Source: Chryseobacterium koreense CCUG 49689 (GTDB lineage Bacteria > Bacteroidota > Bacteroidia > Flavobacteriales > Weeksellaceae). From it: DNA of 64,000 nt. A program made the position numbers and the translations under genes. Position 1 is the first letter of the stretch; each line of letters starts with the position of its first letter. The DNA is taken from assembly GCF_001045435.1 (NCBI RefSeq), contig NZ_LFNG01000009.1:1-64000 (forward strand), in the 5' to 3' direction. Below the pieces are notes generated by a model. The model had not been told where the DNA came from and searched no databases. It was given only the letters and a program-made list of their open reading frames with translations. Positions 8,289 to 18,358 of this stretch are shown here, one piece after another.

Positions 8289-9536
8289 ATGAAAAAATTC
8301 ATAATAACAGCAGTACTTGCTTTGCTTTGCACCACCAGTTATGCTCAGCGGATGCCGTTGCCGGCTGTAATGGACAGTATTGCAGCCAACAATCCTGTGG
8401 TTAAAATGTATAATGCGGAAGTCCGGTCAATGGACGCTGCAGCCAAAGGCGCAAGAAACTGGATGCCACCAACCGTTGGAGCCGGGTTGTTTATGACACC
8501 TTATAATCCACAACTCTGGCAACGCGATGGCGACATGCTCGGCATGGGTTCCGTAGCAGTTTCTGTGGAGCAGATGTTTCCCAACAGAAGGAAACTTGAT
8601 GCCAACGAAAATCTGATGAAGGCAATGTCTTCTGTAGAAAAGGAAAAACTCTATGCCAACCTCAATGAAAACTTTCAGGATGCGAAAAAACTATATTACA
8701 GTTCAATCGTCCTGGATAAAAAGCTGAAGGTCGTAAAGGAAAACGAAAAGATGCTGGATTTCATGATCAGAAACGCCGAGATCCGGTACAAAAACGGACT
8801 CGGTAAAATATCAGCCTATTACAAAGCGAAAGCTGCGCTTGGCAGTTCCAAAAACATGCAGCTCATGTACGAGAACGACCTTAGGGTGAACCGGATTCGT
8901 CTAAATGCCCTCATGGGAAGAGACGCGCTCGCACCGCTGGAGATTGAACCGGAATACAACCTGAATGACTATTCTCTCGATACTTTTGGTCAGGATCTCT
9001 TTTATCAGAACAGAAGTGATCTTCGCGGCATTGATAAGGAAATTAATATTGCCAAACTGAAACAGGATCTGGAAAAACAGAATCTAAAGCCGGAATACGG
9101 AGTGAAGTTCGAAAACATGTTCGGTTTCGGCGGCCAACCCATGCAGTTTTCCCTTATGCTGATGGCAAAGCTGCCTTTCGTGTCCTGGGCTTCAGGCATG
9201 AGTAAAGCCAATATTGAAAGCCTGAAACTGAAAGAAGAAGCCTTGCAGGCACAGAAAGAAATGATGGTAAACGAATACAGTGGAATGGCCTACGGAATGC
9301 GCAATGAACTGGATCTGAATAAAAATCAGCTCAAACTCTATGAAGACACCATCATTCCGGCCTTAAAAAACAACTACAAATCCATGCAGTTGGGCTACGA
9401 GCAGAATACGGAAGAACTCTTCATGTTGTATGATGCCTGGGAACAGCTGAATATGACCCAGTTGGAATATTTCGATATCCTTACCAAAGCACTGCAGACG
9501 CAAACTGAAATTGACCGCTTAATTGAAAGAAGATGA
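8289..9536 (+). CDS. cusC: TolC-type outer membrane efflux protein (CusC-like)
   Basis: The 415-residue product has a cleavable signal (residues 1-19, ending SYAQ) and two outer-membrane-efflux repeats rich in long amphipathic helices. Examples are LPAVMDSIAANNPVVKMY near the start and YEDTIIPALKNNYKSMQLGY near the end. It would form the trimeric exit duct of the copper RND system. It begins 7 bases after the pump and overlaps the next adaptor gene by four bases (ATGA), so the pump-channel-adaptor order is a tight operon. The length is normal for Bacteroidota CusC proteins. Confidence 0.9.
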   Translation: MKKFIITAVLALLCTTSYAQRMPLPAVMDSIAANNPVVKMYNAEVRSMDAAAKGARNWMPPTVGAGLFMTPYNPQLWQRDGDMLGMGSVAVSVEQMFPNRRKLDANENLMKAMSSVEKEKLYANLNENFQDAKKLYYSSIVLDKKLKVVKENEKMLDFMIRNAEIRYKNGLGKISAYYKAKAALGSSKNMQLMYENDLRVNRIRLNALMGRDALAPLEIEPEYNLNDYSLDTFGQDLFYQNRSDLRGIDKEINIAKLKQDLEKQNLKPEYGVKFENMFGFGGQPMQFSLMLMAKLPFVSWASGMSKANIESLKLKEEALQAQKEMMVNEYSGMAYGMRNELDLNKNQLKLYEDTIIPALKNNYKSMQLGYEQNTEELFMLYDAWEQLNMTQLEYFDILTKALQTQTEIDRLIERR

Positions 9537-10783
9537 GAAAGCTAATAATGTACACCATGCTTTTGTTGGCTTTAACGGCCTGTGATAAAGTGAAGTTCTG
9601 GGAAGATAAGCACACAGCAGAGGCGGCAATGCACACCTACACTTGTCCGATGCATCCGGAAATAATCTCAGACAAACCCGGTCAGTGTCCCAAATGCGGT
9701 ATGGATCTGGTCCTGAAAGATGCTCCTGCTAAAAAGGAAGAAGGGATTAAACTCGACGATTTGCTGAAACCCACCAATGAATTTGTCGTCTCGGAATTGC
9801 CGGTCGTAAATTTAAAAAAGGAAAATATTCCCACCACCGTTGATGCTTTAGGGACGGTGGAATACGACACGCGGCAGATTGGCAGTATTTCGTCCCGCGT
9901 AGCTGGAAGGATCGAAAAACTCTATGTGCGGTACAAATACCAGAAAGTGTCCAAAGGGCAGCGTATTTTAGATATATACAGCCCGGAACTGTTAACCGCG
10001 CAGCAAAACCTGCTCTTTGTTCTGAAAAATGACCGCTCAAACAAAACAATGATCGATGCCTCACGGCAGAAACTACTTCTTTTGGGAATGCCTGCTTCAC
10101 AGATTCAGAAAGTTATCCAGAGAGGAAAACCTGATCTCACAATTCCGGTTTTCAGCAATTACAGCGGACATATTCAGCAAGCAGGAGCGGCAGGAAGCAT
10201 GGGACCCGCACAGCAACCCGCACCGGAAATGGAGGCTACCAGTGCGGTGACCGCTGAATTACCGCTGAAGGAAGGAATGTACCTGCAGAAAGGACAGAAT
10301 ATTTTCAGTGTCTATAATCCCAACAGAACCTGGGCCCTGATCAATATTTTTTCTGAAGATATTGGCTTGGTCAGCAAAGGACAGTCTGTAATGGTCATTC
10401 CGGAATCCAATCCGAACAGCCGCTTCAAAGGAACCATAGGTTTTATTGAACCCTTTTTCAGGCAGGGCAGCAAAACCGTAACGGCGCGCGTCTATTTTGA
10501 TAATTCCACCGCAAAAATTCCTGTTGGAAGTCAGGTTAAAACGGAGATTATGAGCCACAATAGAATGGCAGACTGGCTTCCGAAATCAGCGGTGGTTTCA
10601 TTGGGCATTGATAAAATCGCGTTCAAAAAAGTAGAGGGCGGTTTTATTGCCCATAAAGTTGTTACTGGCGCTGTGGTAGGGGATAAAATTCAGATCATAA
10701 GTGGTTTGCTTCCTGAAGATGGTGTTGCGGAAAACGCACAGTACCTTATGGACAGCGAAAGTTTCATAAAAATTAACAGATAA
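9533..10783 (+). CDS. cusB: RND periplasmic adaptor (CusB-like) with heavy-metal-binding domain
   Basis: This is a 416-residue lipoprotein (Cys17, LLALTAC). A heavy-metal-binding domain (HMBD) lies at about residues 36-63: [20 protein letters not shown] then GMDL. A CusB/HlyD fold follows, with the barrel-sandwich segment SRVAGRIEKLYVRYKY and a membrane-proximal C-terminal domain. Adaptors link the RND pump to the TolC channel, and CusB also receives Cu(I)/Ag(I) from periplasmic donors. It is the first of two adaptors in this operon, and its start overlaps the end of cusC. A Gln/Ala/Pro-rich insertion (about residues 222-242) interrupts the lipoyl region. Confidence 0.88.
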   Translation: MRKLIMYTMLLLALTACDKVKFWEDKHTAEAAMHTYTCPMHPEIISDKPGQCPKCGMDLVLKDAPAKKEEGIKLDDLLKPTNEFVVSELPVVNLKKENIPTTVDALGTVEYDTRQIGSISSRVAGRIEKLYVRYKYQKVSKGQRILDIYSPELLTAQQNLLFVLKNDRSNKTMIDASRQKLLLLGMPASQIQKVIQRGKPDLTIPVFSNYSGHIQQAGAAGSMGPAQQPAPEMEATSAVTAELPLKEGMYLQKGQNIFSVYNPNRTWALINIFSEDIGLVSKGQSVMVIPESNPNSRFKGTIGFIEPFFRQGSKTVTARVYFDNSTAKIPVGSQVKTEIMSHNRMADWLPKSAVVSLGIDKIAFKKVEGGFIAHKVVTGAVVGDKIQIISGLLPEDGVAENAQYLMDSESFIKINR

Positions 10784-10794
10784 AAATTGATAAG

Positions 10795-12000
10795 ATGAAA
10801 TTCAATATTTTAATGTTGGCCTTGCTGGTTTTTCTTTACTCCTGTAAAAAGGAAGAAGATCCTCATGCGGGTCACGATATCTATTACACCTGTTCCATGC
10901 ACCCACAGGTGGTATCTGACAAACCGGGAAAATGTCCCATTTGTCACATGGATTTGGTACCGGTGGAGAAGAAAAAGAACGCGGATCCCAATGAACTCAT
11001 CCTGAATGACGAACAGATTAAATTAGGAAATATAAAGACACTCGCGCTTTCTGACGGTTCCATGGCCGATAAACTCACGCTTACCGGAACACTCAATTTT
11101 AACCAGTACCAGATGCAGGCGGTCAGTTCCAGAGTAATGGGCAGAGTTGAACGTTTGTATTATAAAAACATTGGCGATTTTGTTCCGAAGGGGGCGCCGC
11201 TGGTCGATATTTACAGTGAAGAACTCAACAATGCAAAGCAGGAATATCTGCTGGCACTGGAAAGACGAAAACTTTTCGTCGGCAATACATCCATTGATTT
11301 CGATCAGTTGCTCCAAAGTTCCCGTAACAAGCTTTATTTATGGGGAATGTCGGAAAACCAGATCAAACAATTGGAAAAATCAGGAAAAGCTACGCCTACC
11401 ACTACCGTGTTCAGCAATGCAGCCGGGTACATCACCGATCTCAGCATTGCCGAAGGCGATTATCTTGCCGAAGGTGGCACCATCGTGAATCTGGCAGATC
11501 TTTCATCGCTGTGGGCGGAGGCGCAGGTTTATTCTTCTCAAATGTCACTCCTTCAGAAAGACAGCAAAGTCACGGTGTATATACCGGATATGGATAATTT
11601 GAAGATTAATGGGAAGATCGATTTTACAAACCCTGAAATAAGCGCCTCCAGCAGGATAAATCTGGTTCGCATTTCCGTGCCCAACAAAGGAAACCTGCTG
11701 AAACCCGGAATGCCGGTATATGTTCTGGTGGAAAACAAATCCCGCGATGGTCTTTCAATGCCTGTGGATGCGGTAATCAGGGATGGTAAATCCTCCACGG
11801 TCTGGGTGAAAACCGCGAAGAATACCTTCGTAAACAGAATGGTGGAAACGGGTCTGGAATATGAAGACAGAATTGAAATCACCTCTGGAATTAAAGCAGG
11901 TGACGAAGTAGTGGTTTCGGGGGCCTACCTGCTAAACAGTGAATACATATTCAAGAAAGGAGTCGATCCAATGGCGGGTCACGATATGAGCACCATGTAA
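10795..12000 (+). CDS. Second RND periplasmic adaptor with heavy-metal-binding domain
   Basis: This 401-residue lipoprotein (Cys17, FLYSC) has an HMBD at about residues 31-58. In it the usual CPMHP is CSMHP and the second half is CPICHMDL. The rest is a CusB-type adaptor: SRVMGRVERLYYKNIGDFVP, a helical hairpin, a lipoyl half-motif and a beta-barrel. It is clearly related to the preceding adaptor but diverged, which suggests an old duplication and possibly a hetero-oligomeric adaptor ring. The C-terminus ends in a short Met/His tail (DPMAGHDMSTM). The next gene follows after one base. Confidence 0.87.
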   Translation: MKFNILMLALLVFLYSCKKEEDPHAGHDIYYTCSMHPQVVSDKPGKCPICHMDLVPVEKKKNADPNELILNDEQIKLGNIKTLALSDGSMADKLTLTGTLNFNQYQMQAVSSRVMGRVERLYYKNIGDFVPKGAPLVDIYSEELNNAKQEYLLALERRKLFVGNTSIDFDQLLQSSRNKLYLWGMSENQIKQLEKSGKATPTTTVFSNAAGYITDLSIAEGDYLAEGGTIVNLADLSSLWAEAQVYSSQMSLLQKDSKVTVYIPDMDNLKINGKIDFTNPEISASSRINLVRISVPNKGNLLKPGMPVYVLVENKSRDGLSMPVDAVIRDGKSSTVWVKTAKNTFVNRMVETGLEYEDRIEITSGIKAGDEVVVSGAYLLNSEYIFKKGVDPMAGHDMSTM

Positions 12001-12001
12001 T

Positions 12002-12454
12002 ATGAGAAAATTGAATATCATAGGTTGGCTGTCGGTGATCGTGGTGGCGGTTGTATTAGCCATTCACTTCATACCGGTGGAGCGTAATGTCTCCACCGTT
12101 CCGGCAGGTCAAAGTTTTGAAAGAACCGAAAAGGTGCCCGCCAACGTGGCTGCAATACTTAAAGTTTCGTGTTATGACTGTCATTCCAATAACACCCGCT
12201 ATCCGTGGTATTCGGAATTGCAGCCAGGAGCATCGTTTATGGCTCAGCATATTAAAGAAGGCAAAGAAGAACTCAATTTTGATGAGTTCAATGATTATTC
12301 AAAAAGACGTAAAAAAGCGAAAATAAAAAGCATCATCAGCCAGATTGAAAAAGACGAAATGCCCTTGAAATCGTACCGCATGATGCACGGAGGTTTCAAC
12401 TTATCAACAAAGGACAAAAAGGAGCTGCTCGATTTTTTTAATAAACTTAACTAA
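12002..12454 (+). CDS. Membrane-anchored haem-binding-domain protein
   Basis: The 150-residue product has one N-terminal membrane helix (residues 6-23). It also has the haem-binding domain signature CYDCHSNNTRYPWYS at about residues 57-71, which includes a c-type CxxCH motif. A C-terminal MMHGGFNLSTKDK region is typical of the family. The domain is annotated as haem-binding from its CxxCH motif; its role in copper clusters is unknown, though electron transfer to or from the multicopper oxidase is one possibility. It starts one base after the second adaptor, so it belongs to the same operon. Confidence 0.8.
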   Translation: MRKLNIIGWLSVIVVAVVLAIHFIPVERNVSTVPAGQSFERTEKVPANVAAILKVSCYDCHSNNTRYPWYSELQPGASFMAQHIKEGKEELNFDEFNDYSKRRKKAKIKSIISQIEKDEMPLKSYRMMHGGFNLSTKDKKELLDFFNKLN

Positions 12455-12472
12455 CTTTTAAAAACGCAAAAT

Positions 12473-13036
12473 ATGGAAAATTCACAACACAGCCACAAAG
12501 TTTCTCGGAACCATGACGCCTCGGGGGAAACTCATTCTACACAGAATACGGATTCAAAAAAAGAAGATGGGCAAATGGGTCATAGCGGCGCATACAAAAA
12601 ACTTTTTTGGATGCTTCTGATTTCCTTTGTATCGATGTTTATTTTAATGTATGCGATGGTCGATCGGTTAGCCAACGTAATTCCCAATATCAATCAGTTT
12701 TATATGGCCGGGCTCATGGCTTCTCCTATGTTGATCATCGAACTGCTGTTAATGGGAAAGATGTATCCCAATAAAAAATTCAACAAAGTCCTGATAGGTG
12801 TCGGTGTGTTGTCGATGGTGCTGTTTTGGTCTGGCATTCGGCAGCAGACCGCCGTTGGAGATATGCAGTTCTTAAAGTCAATGATCCCGCATCACGCCGG
12901 TGCAATCTTGATGGTTGAAGAAAGTAATTTAGTTGATCCGGAAGTCAGAAAATTGGGCGAGGAAATTATCAAAGCACAGGAGGAAGAAATTGCTGTCATG
13001 AGGGCGAAAATTAAGGAACTTCAAACCCGGAAGTAA
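12473..13036 (+). CDS. DUF305 membrane protein with His-rich N-terminus
   Basis: In this 187-residue protein the N-terminal 40 residues are hydrophilic and contain several His. Three predicted membrane helices (about residues 43-65, 76-97 and 103-120) come next. A C-terminal DUF305 motif then gives MIPHHAGAILMVEES and a helical tail. DUF305 domains are ferritin-like helical modules common in copper-resistance clusters, with the HH pair a probable metal site. The gene lies 18 bases after the haem-binding protein and 37 bases before the ATPase. Its precise function is not known. Confidence 0.8.
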   Translation: MENSQHSHKVSRNHDASGETHSTQNTDSKKEDGQMGHSGAYKKLFWMLLISFVSMFILMYAMVDRLANVIPNINQFYMAGLMASPMLIIELLLMGKMYPNKKFNKVLIGVGVLSMVLFWSGIRQQTAVGDMQFLKSMIPHHAGAILMVEESNLVDPEVRKLGEEIIKAQEEEIAVMRAKIKELQTRK

Positions 13037-13073
13037 TCTCAAATAGCAGAATTGAACGCAAAAAAATTAAATT

Positions 13074-15200
13074 ATGAAAAAATACACCTGTCCCATGCAT
13101 CCCCAGATATTGAAGGACGAACCGGGGAAATGTCCGCTCTGCGGAATGAACTTAATTCCATTGGGAGGAACGGCTCAGGCTGTAAAAGAGCAGCACGGCC
13201 AACATCATCAGAATCATGATCATCACACAGAATTAGAAGGTTCTGGGGCGGGATTTGACAAACATGCGGGTCATCATACACCGGATTTCCTGAAGAGATT
13301 CTGGATTACACTGGTGCTTTCTGTTCCGGTGCTGCTGCTTTCACATATGATTCAGCAGTGGCTTGGTTTCACCATAGTTTTTCAAGGCGATAAATACGTG
13401 CTGTTGGTTTTAGGAAGTATTATTTATTTCTACGGTGGAATGCCTTTTTTAAAAGGGTTTTTGGGTGAAGTGAAAGCCGGAGCTATTGGGATGATGACGC
13501 TCGTTGCTTTGGCTATTACTGTAGCTTATGTCTATTCCGTTGCAGTCGTATTCGGGCTGCCGGGCATGGATTTCTTTTGGGAGCTCGCCACCTTAATCGT
13601 CATCATGCTGCTTGGCCATTGGCTCGAGATGCGTTCACAGATGGCTGCTTCAAAAGCGTTGCAATCTCTAGTTGCCTTACTACCAAATGACGTCACCGTC
13701 GAGCAGAACGGAAGTCCGGTTAAAATAAAACTGGAACAGCTGAAAAACGGAGATACCGTAATCATAAGACCGGGCGAAAAAGTCGCCGCAGACGGTCTGA
13801 TTGTCGAGGGCAGTTCCTATTTGAATGAAAGTATGCTTACCGGAGAAAGTGTTCCTGTAAGAAAAGAGTCCGGCGGAAAGGTAATCGCAGGGGCTATTAA
13901 CGGAGACGGGGCTTTAAAGATAAAAGCAACAGGGGTTGGAAAGGATTCGTACCTCAATAAGGTCATAAATTTGGTTCAGGATGCGCAGGCAGCAAAGTCG
14001 AACACTCAGAATCTGGCGGATAAAGTAGCCAAATGGCTTACTATAGTAGCAATTGTGGTGGGAGTAGGAACTTTCGCTTACTGGTACATCACCATGGGAG
14101 ATTTGGCTTTTGCTCTGGAACGGATGGTAACGGTAATGGTAACGGCCTGCCCTCATGCTTTAGGAGTGGCAATTCCTTTGGTTGTGGCCATTTCCACTAC
14201 GCTTTCAGCTACAAATGGTTTACTCATCAGAAACCGTACAGCTTTTGAAACAACCAGGAACTTATCCACCATAATTTTCGATAAAACCGGCACCCTTACG
14301 AAAGGTTCCCACACCGTGCAGAAAATCATTCCTCTAACGGAACACTATTCGGCAAACGATTTACTCCAGTATGTAGCGGCAGTGCAGCAGAATTCCGAAC
14401 ATCATATTGCAAAGGGAATCATGCAGACCCTCGCCGAAAAAAAACTGGACTTATGGAAGTCAGACAATTTCCGCTACATGCAGGGAATTGGAGTTACAGG
14501 AATGGTAAGTGGTAAATCGGTAGTCGCGGCCGGTCCTAATTATTTTGTTCAAAACAATAAACAGGTACCTGCCATTCCGGAAGAAATCAACCAGGATGCA
14601 GAAACAGTGAACTTTATTCTGATTGATGACGTGCCCGTGGGTATTGTTTCTTTAGCAGATACAATTCGCGAAGGCGCAAAAGAAGCCATTGACCAATTAC
14701 GCAGCATGAACATTAAATCATTCCTGCTTACAGGCGATAACGAAAAGGTAGCGGCAGCGGTGTCGAAGCAGTTAGGGATGGATGGATATTTGGCCAATGT
14801 ACTTCCGCACCACAAACAGGAAAAAGTAAAAGAATTCCAGGACAAAGGAGAAATCGTTGCCATGACAGGAGACGGCGTAAATGATGCACCGGCTTTGGCA
14901 GCAGCAGATGTAGGCATTGCAGTTGGCAGTGGAACTGATGTTGCTGCCGAAACCGCAGATATTATTCTGGTCAACAGTGACCCTCGTGACGTCGTGAAAA
15001 TGATAGATTTTGGAAAGAAAACCTACAGCAAAATGATTCAGAATCTCGTATGGGCAGTGGGCTACAACGTCGTGGCTATTCCACTTGCTGCAGGTGTTCT
15101 GTATCCCACATTTGTCCTGAGTCCCGCCATGGGCGCAGTGCTGATGAGTGTCAGCACCATCGTGGTCGCACTTAATGCAAGTTTGTTAAAAATTAAATAA
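13074..15200 (+). CDS. copB: Copper-exporting P1B-type ATPase (CPH class, CopB-like) with N-terminal HMBD
   Basis: The 708-residue protein begins with an HMBD at residues 2-29 ([20 protein letters not shown] then GMNL). A His-rich linker at about 40-66 and eight membrane helices follow. The actuator motif is TGES (near 257). The membrane metal motif is TACPHALG (near 355), whose CPH places it in the P1B-3/CopB group of copper exporters. The phosphorylated Asp is in DKTGT (near 403) and the hinge motif is GDGVND (near 600). The nucleotide-domain dipeptide that is usually SEHP reads SEHH here. It shares the operon with the RND pump and would move cytosolic copper to the periplasm. Confidence 0.92.
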   Translation: MKKYTCPMHPQILKDEPGKCPLCGMNLIPLGGTAQAVKEQHGQHHQNHDHHTELEGSGAGFDKHAGHHTPDFLKRFWITLVLSVPVLLLSHMIQQWLGFTIVFQGDKYVLLVLGSIIYFYGGMPFLKGFLGEVKAGAIGMMTLVALAITVAYVYSVAVVFGLPGMDFFWELATLIVIMLLGHWLEMRSQMAASKALQSLVALLPNDVTVEQNGSPVKIKLEQLKNGDTVIIRPGEKVAADGLIVEGSSYLNESMLTGESVPVRKESGGKVIAGAINGDGALKIKATGVGKDSYLNKVINLVQDAQAAKSNTQNLADKVAKWLTIVAIVVGVGTFAYWYITMGDLAFALERMVTVMVTACPHALGVAIPLVVAISTTLSATNGLLIRNRTAFETTRNLSTIIFDKTGTLTKGSHTVQKIIPLTEHYSANDLLQYVAAVQQNSEHHIAKGIMQTLAEKKLDLWKSDNFRYMQGIGVTGMVSGKSVVAAGPNYFVQNNKQVPAIPEEINQDAETVNFILIDDVPVGIVSLADTIREGAKEAIDQLRSMNIKSFLLTGDNEKVAAAVSKQLGMDGYLANVLPHHKQEKVKEFQDKGEIVAMTGDGVNDAPALAAADVGIAVGSGTDVAAETADIILVNSDPRDVVKMIDFGKKTYSKMIQNLVWAVGYNVVAIPLAAGVLYPTFVLSPAMGAVLMSVSTIVVALNASLLKIK

Positions 15201-15207
15201 TCACAAG

Positions 15208-18162
15208 ATGAAATATATATTTTCGCTCTTTCTATTTATGGCAATGTCCATAAACAGTTATTCACAGAGCACCAAAACTGTGTACACCTGCCCGATGCAT
15301 CCGCAGGTCGTGAAATCAGCACCCGGTAACTGCCCTATATGCGGAATGAGTCTGGTGAAGAAAACCGTTGCCGTAAAAAAGCCACAGGCGAAGCCAGCAC
15401 CCGTGGTGAAGAAACCACAACCGGCTCCCGCTCCCGCCAAAAAGGCAGCAGTAAAAAAGGTGACACCTCCGAAAGCTAAGGCCATTCCTGCAAAAGCAGT
15501 GGCGAAACCTGCAGCTAAGCCGAAAGCGGCGGTCAAAAAACCTACGGCACCCAACGTTAAAGCTGCTGCAAAAGCAACCGATTCAGTACCCGTGCATCAA
15601 CACGTGGAGCCTAGGACGGACGCCGCTCAGAAAGAAATGGTGCACAAAACGTTTACCTGTCCGATGCACCCCGAAGTGGTTTCTGATAAACCCGGAAAGT
15701 GTCCGAAATGCGGGATGAACCTCGTCCCAAAAAACGAAAGTGAGCAGCACACTGCCCCAGTCAATAAACAGGCAGATCCCACTTCAGATAATCATCAGCA
15801 TGAAGCTACGCAAAAAAAATATACCTGTCCGATGCACCCCGAAGTGAGTTCAGATCAACCGGGCAAATGTCCGAAATGTGGAATGAACCTGGTGCTTAAG
15901 GAAGATCATTCAAAAATGGATCACAGCAAAATGAATATGGAAAGTATGGATTCAACAAAACCTGTTTTGCCGCTTCCAAAAATTAAATATACTGACGGAA
16001 AAAAGAAAACCTATCACCTGTATGTAAAAGATACGCTCGTGAATTATGCCGGAAAACAAAAAAGAGCAATCGCAGTTAATGGACAGATTCCCATGCCTAC
16101 GCTGAACTTTACTGAAGGAGATATCGCAGAAATTGTGGTTCATAATTTAATGGATGAAGAAACTTCCCTCCACTGGCACGGCCTGCATTTGCCGAATAAA
16201 GAAGATGGCGTTCCATGGCTTACCCAAAAACCAATTCCGCCCCATTCTATCTATACCTATTCTTTTCCGATTATCCAGAGCGGAACGCATTGGTACCATT
16301 CGCATTCCGGCCTTCAGGAACAGATTGGGATGTACGGATCTCTTATTCTGGAAAAACGGAATGAAGATCCCACCTACCGGAAAGGAATTGATGATCTTCC
16401 CACTGTAAACCTGATATTAAGTGAATGGACAAACATAAATCCTAACAATGTTCAACGAATGTTACGAAACGCAAATGATTGGTTTGCCATCAAAAAACAT
16501 ACTACACAAAGTTATTCCGAAGCCATTAAAGAAGGTCATTTCAAAACAAAGCTCACCAACGAATGGAAAAGAATGCTTGCAATGGACGTTAGTGATGTAT
16601 ATTACGACCGCTTTTTAATTAATGGAACCTGGGATCAGCAACTGTCACAGTTTAAAACAGGTGATAAAGTTCGGTTGAGAATTTCTAATGCAGGAGCTTC
16701 CTCTTACTTTTGGCTTACCTATGCAGGCGGCAAAATCACTGTCGTGGCAAACGATGGAAACGATGTTGTTCCCGTGGATGTAGATCGTTTAATAGTTGGG
16801 GTTTCAGAAACCTACGATGTGGTGGTTACCATTCCTCAAAAGGATCTTTCTTACGAGTTTATGGCAACCCCCGAAGACCGTACAAAATCGGTGTCTGTTT
16901 TTCTCGGTGAAGGTAAAAAAGAGCTGGTTGCACCCCTACCGAAACTGAAGTATTTCGAAGGAATGAAAATGATGAACGATATGATGGATATGAACGGAAA
17001 TATGAAGGATATGGGCATGAACATGAGCCTGCAGAAAATGGATATGAACAGTGTGATGTATCCGGAAGTTACGGGAGACGGCAAAGCCGAAGATCATTCA
17101 GAAATGCAGATGGTCGACGATCATTCCGTGCACAACATGAGCAGTTCGGAAATCACCACGCTCAACTACAATATGTTAAAATCTCCTTATGACACCTCAC
17201 TCCCTAAAAAAGCGCCGGTTCGCGAAATGACTTTTACCCTCACGGGAAATATGAACCGTTACGTTTGGAGTATGGATAACAAGGTCCTGGCCGAAAGTGA
17301 TAAAATACTGGTAAAAAAAGGAGAAGTTTTACGCCTCAAACTCGTTAATAATTCCATGATGAGGCATCCGATGCACCTTCATGGTTTCGATTTCCGTGTA
17401 ATCAATGACAATGGAGTACAGTCTCCACTGAAAAATGTATTGGATATCATGCCGATGGAAAGCGATATCATTGAATTTGAAGCAAAAGAAGACGGAGATT
17501 GGTTTTTCCACTGCCATATCCTATACCACATGATGGCAGGAATGAACCGTGTTTTTGCCGTTGGCGACTATCAGAATCCTGAACTGCCTGATAAAAATGC
17601 CGCCTACAAAAAGCTTCAGCGCGAAAGCAACATGCTTCACTTATTTGCAGAAAATGATTTTGCGTCTAATGGTAATGATGGCCAGGTGATGGTTCACAAT
17701 ACCAGATGGAATATAGGAACCGAATGGCGTTTGGGCTATAACGGTGAACATGGCTACGAAGTAGAAACACATATCGGAAGATATGTAGACCGAATGCAGT
17801 GGTTCATGCCGTTCGTTGGCTTTGATTACCGATACAGAACAATGGGCAGTCACGAAATTGAAAAAAACATGTTCGGACAGAAAAACACCAAAAACGAAAG
17901 AGCCAAATTTTCTGCTGGTTTTGTTTACACCCTGCCAATGCTCGTTAATTTCCAAACCGAGATTTTTACGGACGGAAATGTAAGGTTACAGTTGTCCAGA
18001 GAAGATATTCCGTTGTCACCTAGAATGCGCGGTGCATTTATGGTAAATACCGATAAGGAATATATGGCGGGTCTAAAATATATTTTAACCAGGAATTTCT
18101 CGCTTTCGACCCACTATGACAGTGATATGGGATGGGGAGCAGGATTTACACTAACTTATTAA
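15208..18162 (+). CDS. Multicopper oxidase with three HMBDs and a C-terminal CopB-like barrel domain
   Basis: At 984 residues this is far longer than a usual CueO/CopA oxidase. In order it has a signal peptide (1-20), HMBD 1 (about 25-52), a Lys/Ala/Pro-rich linker (about 53-126), HMBD 2 (about 148-175) and HMBD 3 (about 206-233). The multicopper oxidase core has copper motifs LHWHG (near 321), HWYHSHSG (near 361), [10 protein letters not shown] (near 720) and [12 protein letters not shown] (near 768). A Met-rich stretch lies at about 586-617. The last 175 residues are beta-rich and resemble the PcoB/CopB outer-membrane copper protein. Expected role: oxidation of Cu(I) in the periplasm with metal capture. 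The gene starts 7 bases after the ATPase. Confidence 0.9.
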   Translation: MKYIFSLFLFMAMSINSYSQSTKTVYTCPMHPQVVKSAPGNCPICGMSLVKKTVAVKKPQAKPAPVVKKPQPAPAPAKKAAVKKVTPPKAKAIPAKAVAKPAAKPKAAVKKPTAPNVKAAAKATDSVPVHQHVEPRTDAAQKEMVHKTFTCPMHPEVVSDKPGKCPKCGMNLVPKNESEQHTAPVNKQADPTSDNHQHEATQKKYTCPMHPEVSSDQPGKCPKCGMNLVLKEDHSKMDHSKMNMESMDSTKPVLPLPKIKYTDGKKKTYHLYVKDTLVNYAGKQKRAIAVNGQIPMPTLNFTEGDIAEIVVHNLMDEETSLHWHGLHLPNKEDGVPWLTQKPIPPHSIYTYSFPIIQSGTHWYHSHSGLQEQIGMYGSLILEKRNEDPTYRKGIDDLPTVNLILSEWTNINPNNVQRMLRNANDWFAIKKHTTQSYSEAIKEGHFKTKLTNEWKRMLAMDVSDVYYDRFLINGTWDQQLSQFKTGDKVRLRISNAGASSYFWLTYAGGKITVVANDGNDVVPVDVDRLIVGVSETYDVVVTIPQKDLSYEFMATPEDRTKSVSVFLGEGKKELVAPLPKLKYFEGMKMMNDMMDMNGNMKDMGMNMSLQKMDMNSVMYPEVTGDGKAEDHSEMQMVDDHSVHNMSSSEITTLNYNMLKSPYDTSLPKKAPVREMTFTLTGNMNRYVWSMDNKVLAESDKILVKKGEVLRLKLVNNSMMRHPMHLHGFDFRVINDNGVQSPLKNVLDIMPMESDIIEFEAKEDGDWFFHCHILYHMMAGMNRVFAVGDYQNPELPDKNAAYKKLQRESNMLHLFAENDFASNGNDGQVMVHNTRWNIGTEWRLGYNGEHGYEVETHIGRYVDRMQWFMPFVGFDYRYRTMGSHEIEKNMFGQKNTKNERAKFSAGFVYTLPMLVNFQTEIFTDGNVRLQLSREDIPLSPRMRGAFMVNTDKEYMAGLKYILTRNFSLSTHYDSDMGWGAGFTLTY

Positions 18163-18195
18163 AAGTAAGGTTTCGTTCAGATATTAAAAGAACAG

Positions 18196-18219
18196 AAAGG
18201 TGCAGTAATGTGCCTTTTT
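18196..18219 (+). terminator. Intrinsic terminator of the copper operon
   Basis: Arms AAAGGTGCA and TGTGCCTTT pair over 9 bases (two G-U pairs) around a 4-base loop and run into TTTTT. It lies 34 bases after the oxidase stop and separates module 1 from module 2. Confidence 0.7.
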
Positions 18220-18298
18220 GTTGCTTATAGGTTTATACTCATTTCTGTATCCGTAACAGCCAATTATATAAATAGGAAAGATATCTGCCAATTGCATA

Positions 18299-18314
18299 AT
18301 TGTTAAAAAACAAT
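18299..18314. promoter_or_regulatory. Inverted repeat upstream of the module 2 promoter, possible operator
   Basis: ATTGTT and AACAAT form 6-base arms around AAAA, 33 bases before the -7 box at 18347. The position suits a regulator site, and a Fur-family regulator is encoded in the same module, but AT-rich repeats like this also arise by chance. Confidence 0.3.
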
Positions 18315-18346
18315 GTACGAAAGAAATGTCTTTTTCAATTTTTTCC

Positions 18347-18354
18347 TATATTTG
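18347..18354 (+). promoter_or_regulatory. -7 box of the second metal operon (TATATTTG)
   Basis: TATATTTG fits the TAnnTTTG consensus and sits in the block TTTCCTATATTTG shared with the copper operon promoter. Transcription would start near 18360, so the GTG at 18359 would be read with essentially no leader. Confidence 0.55.
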
Positions 18355-18358
18355 CACC

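Noticed and set aside
15290-15910. Repeated DNA blocks in the oxidase gene as a CRISPR or mobile repeat
   Set aside because: The repeats encode the three HMBD copies in frame, with protein-level spacing and no uniform spacers.
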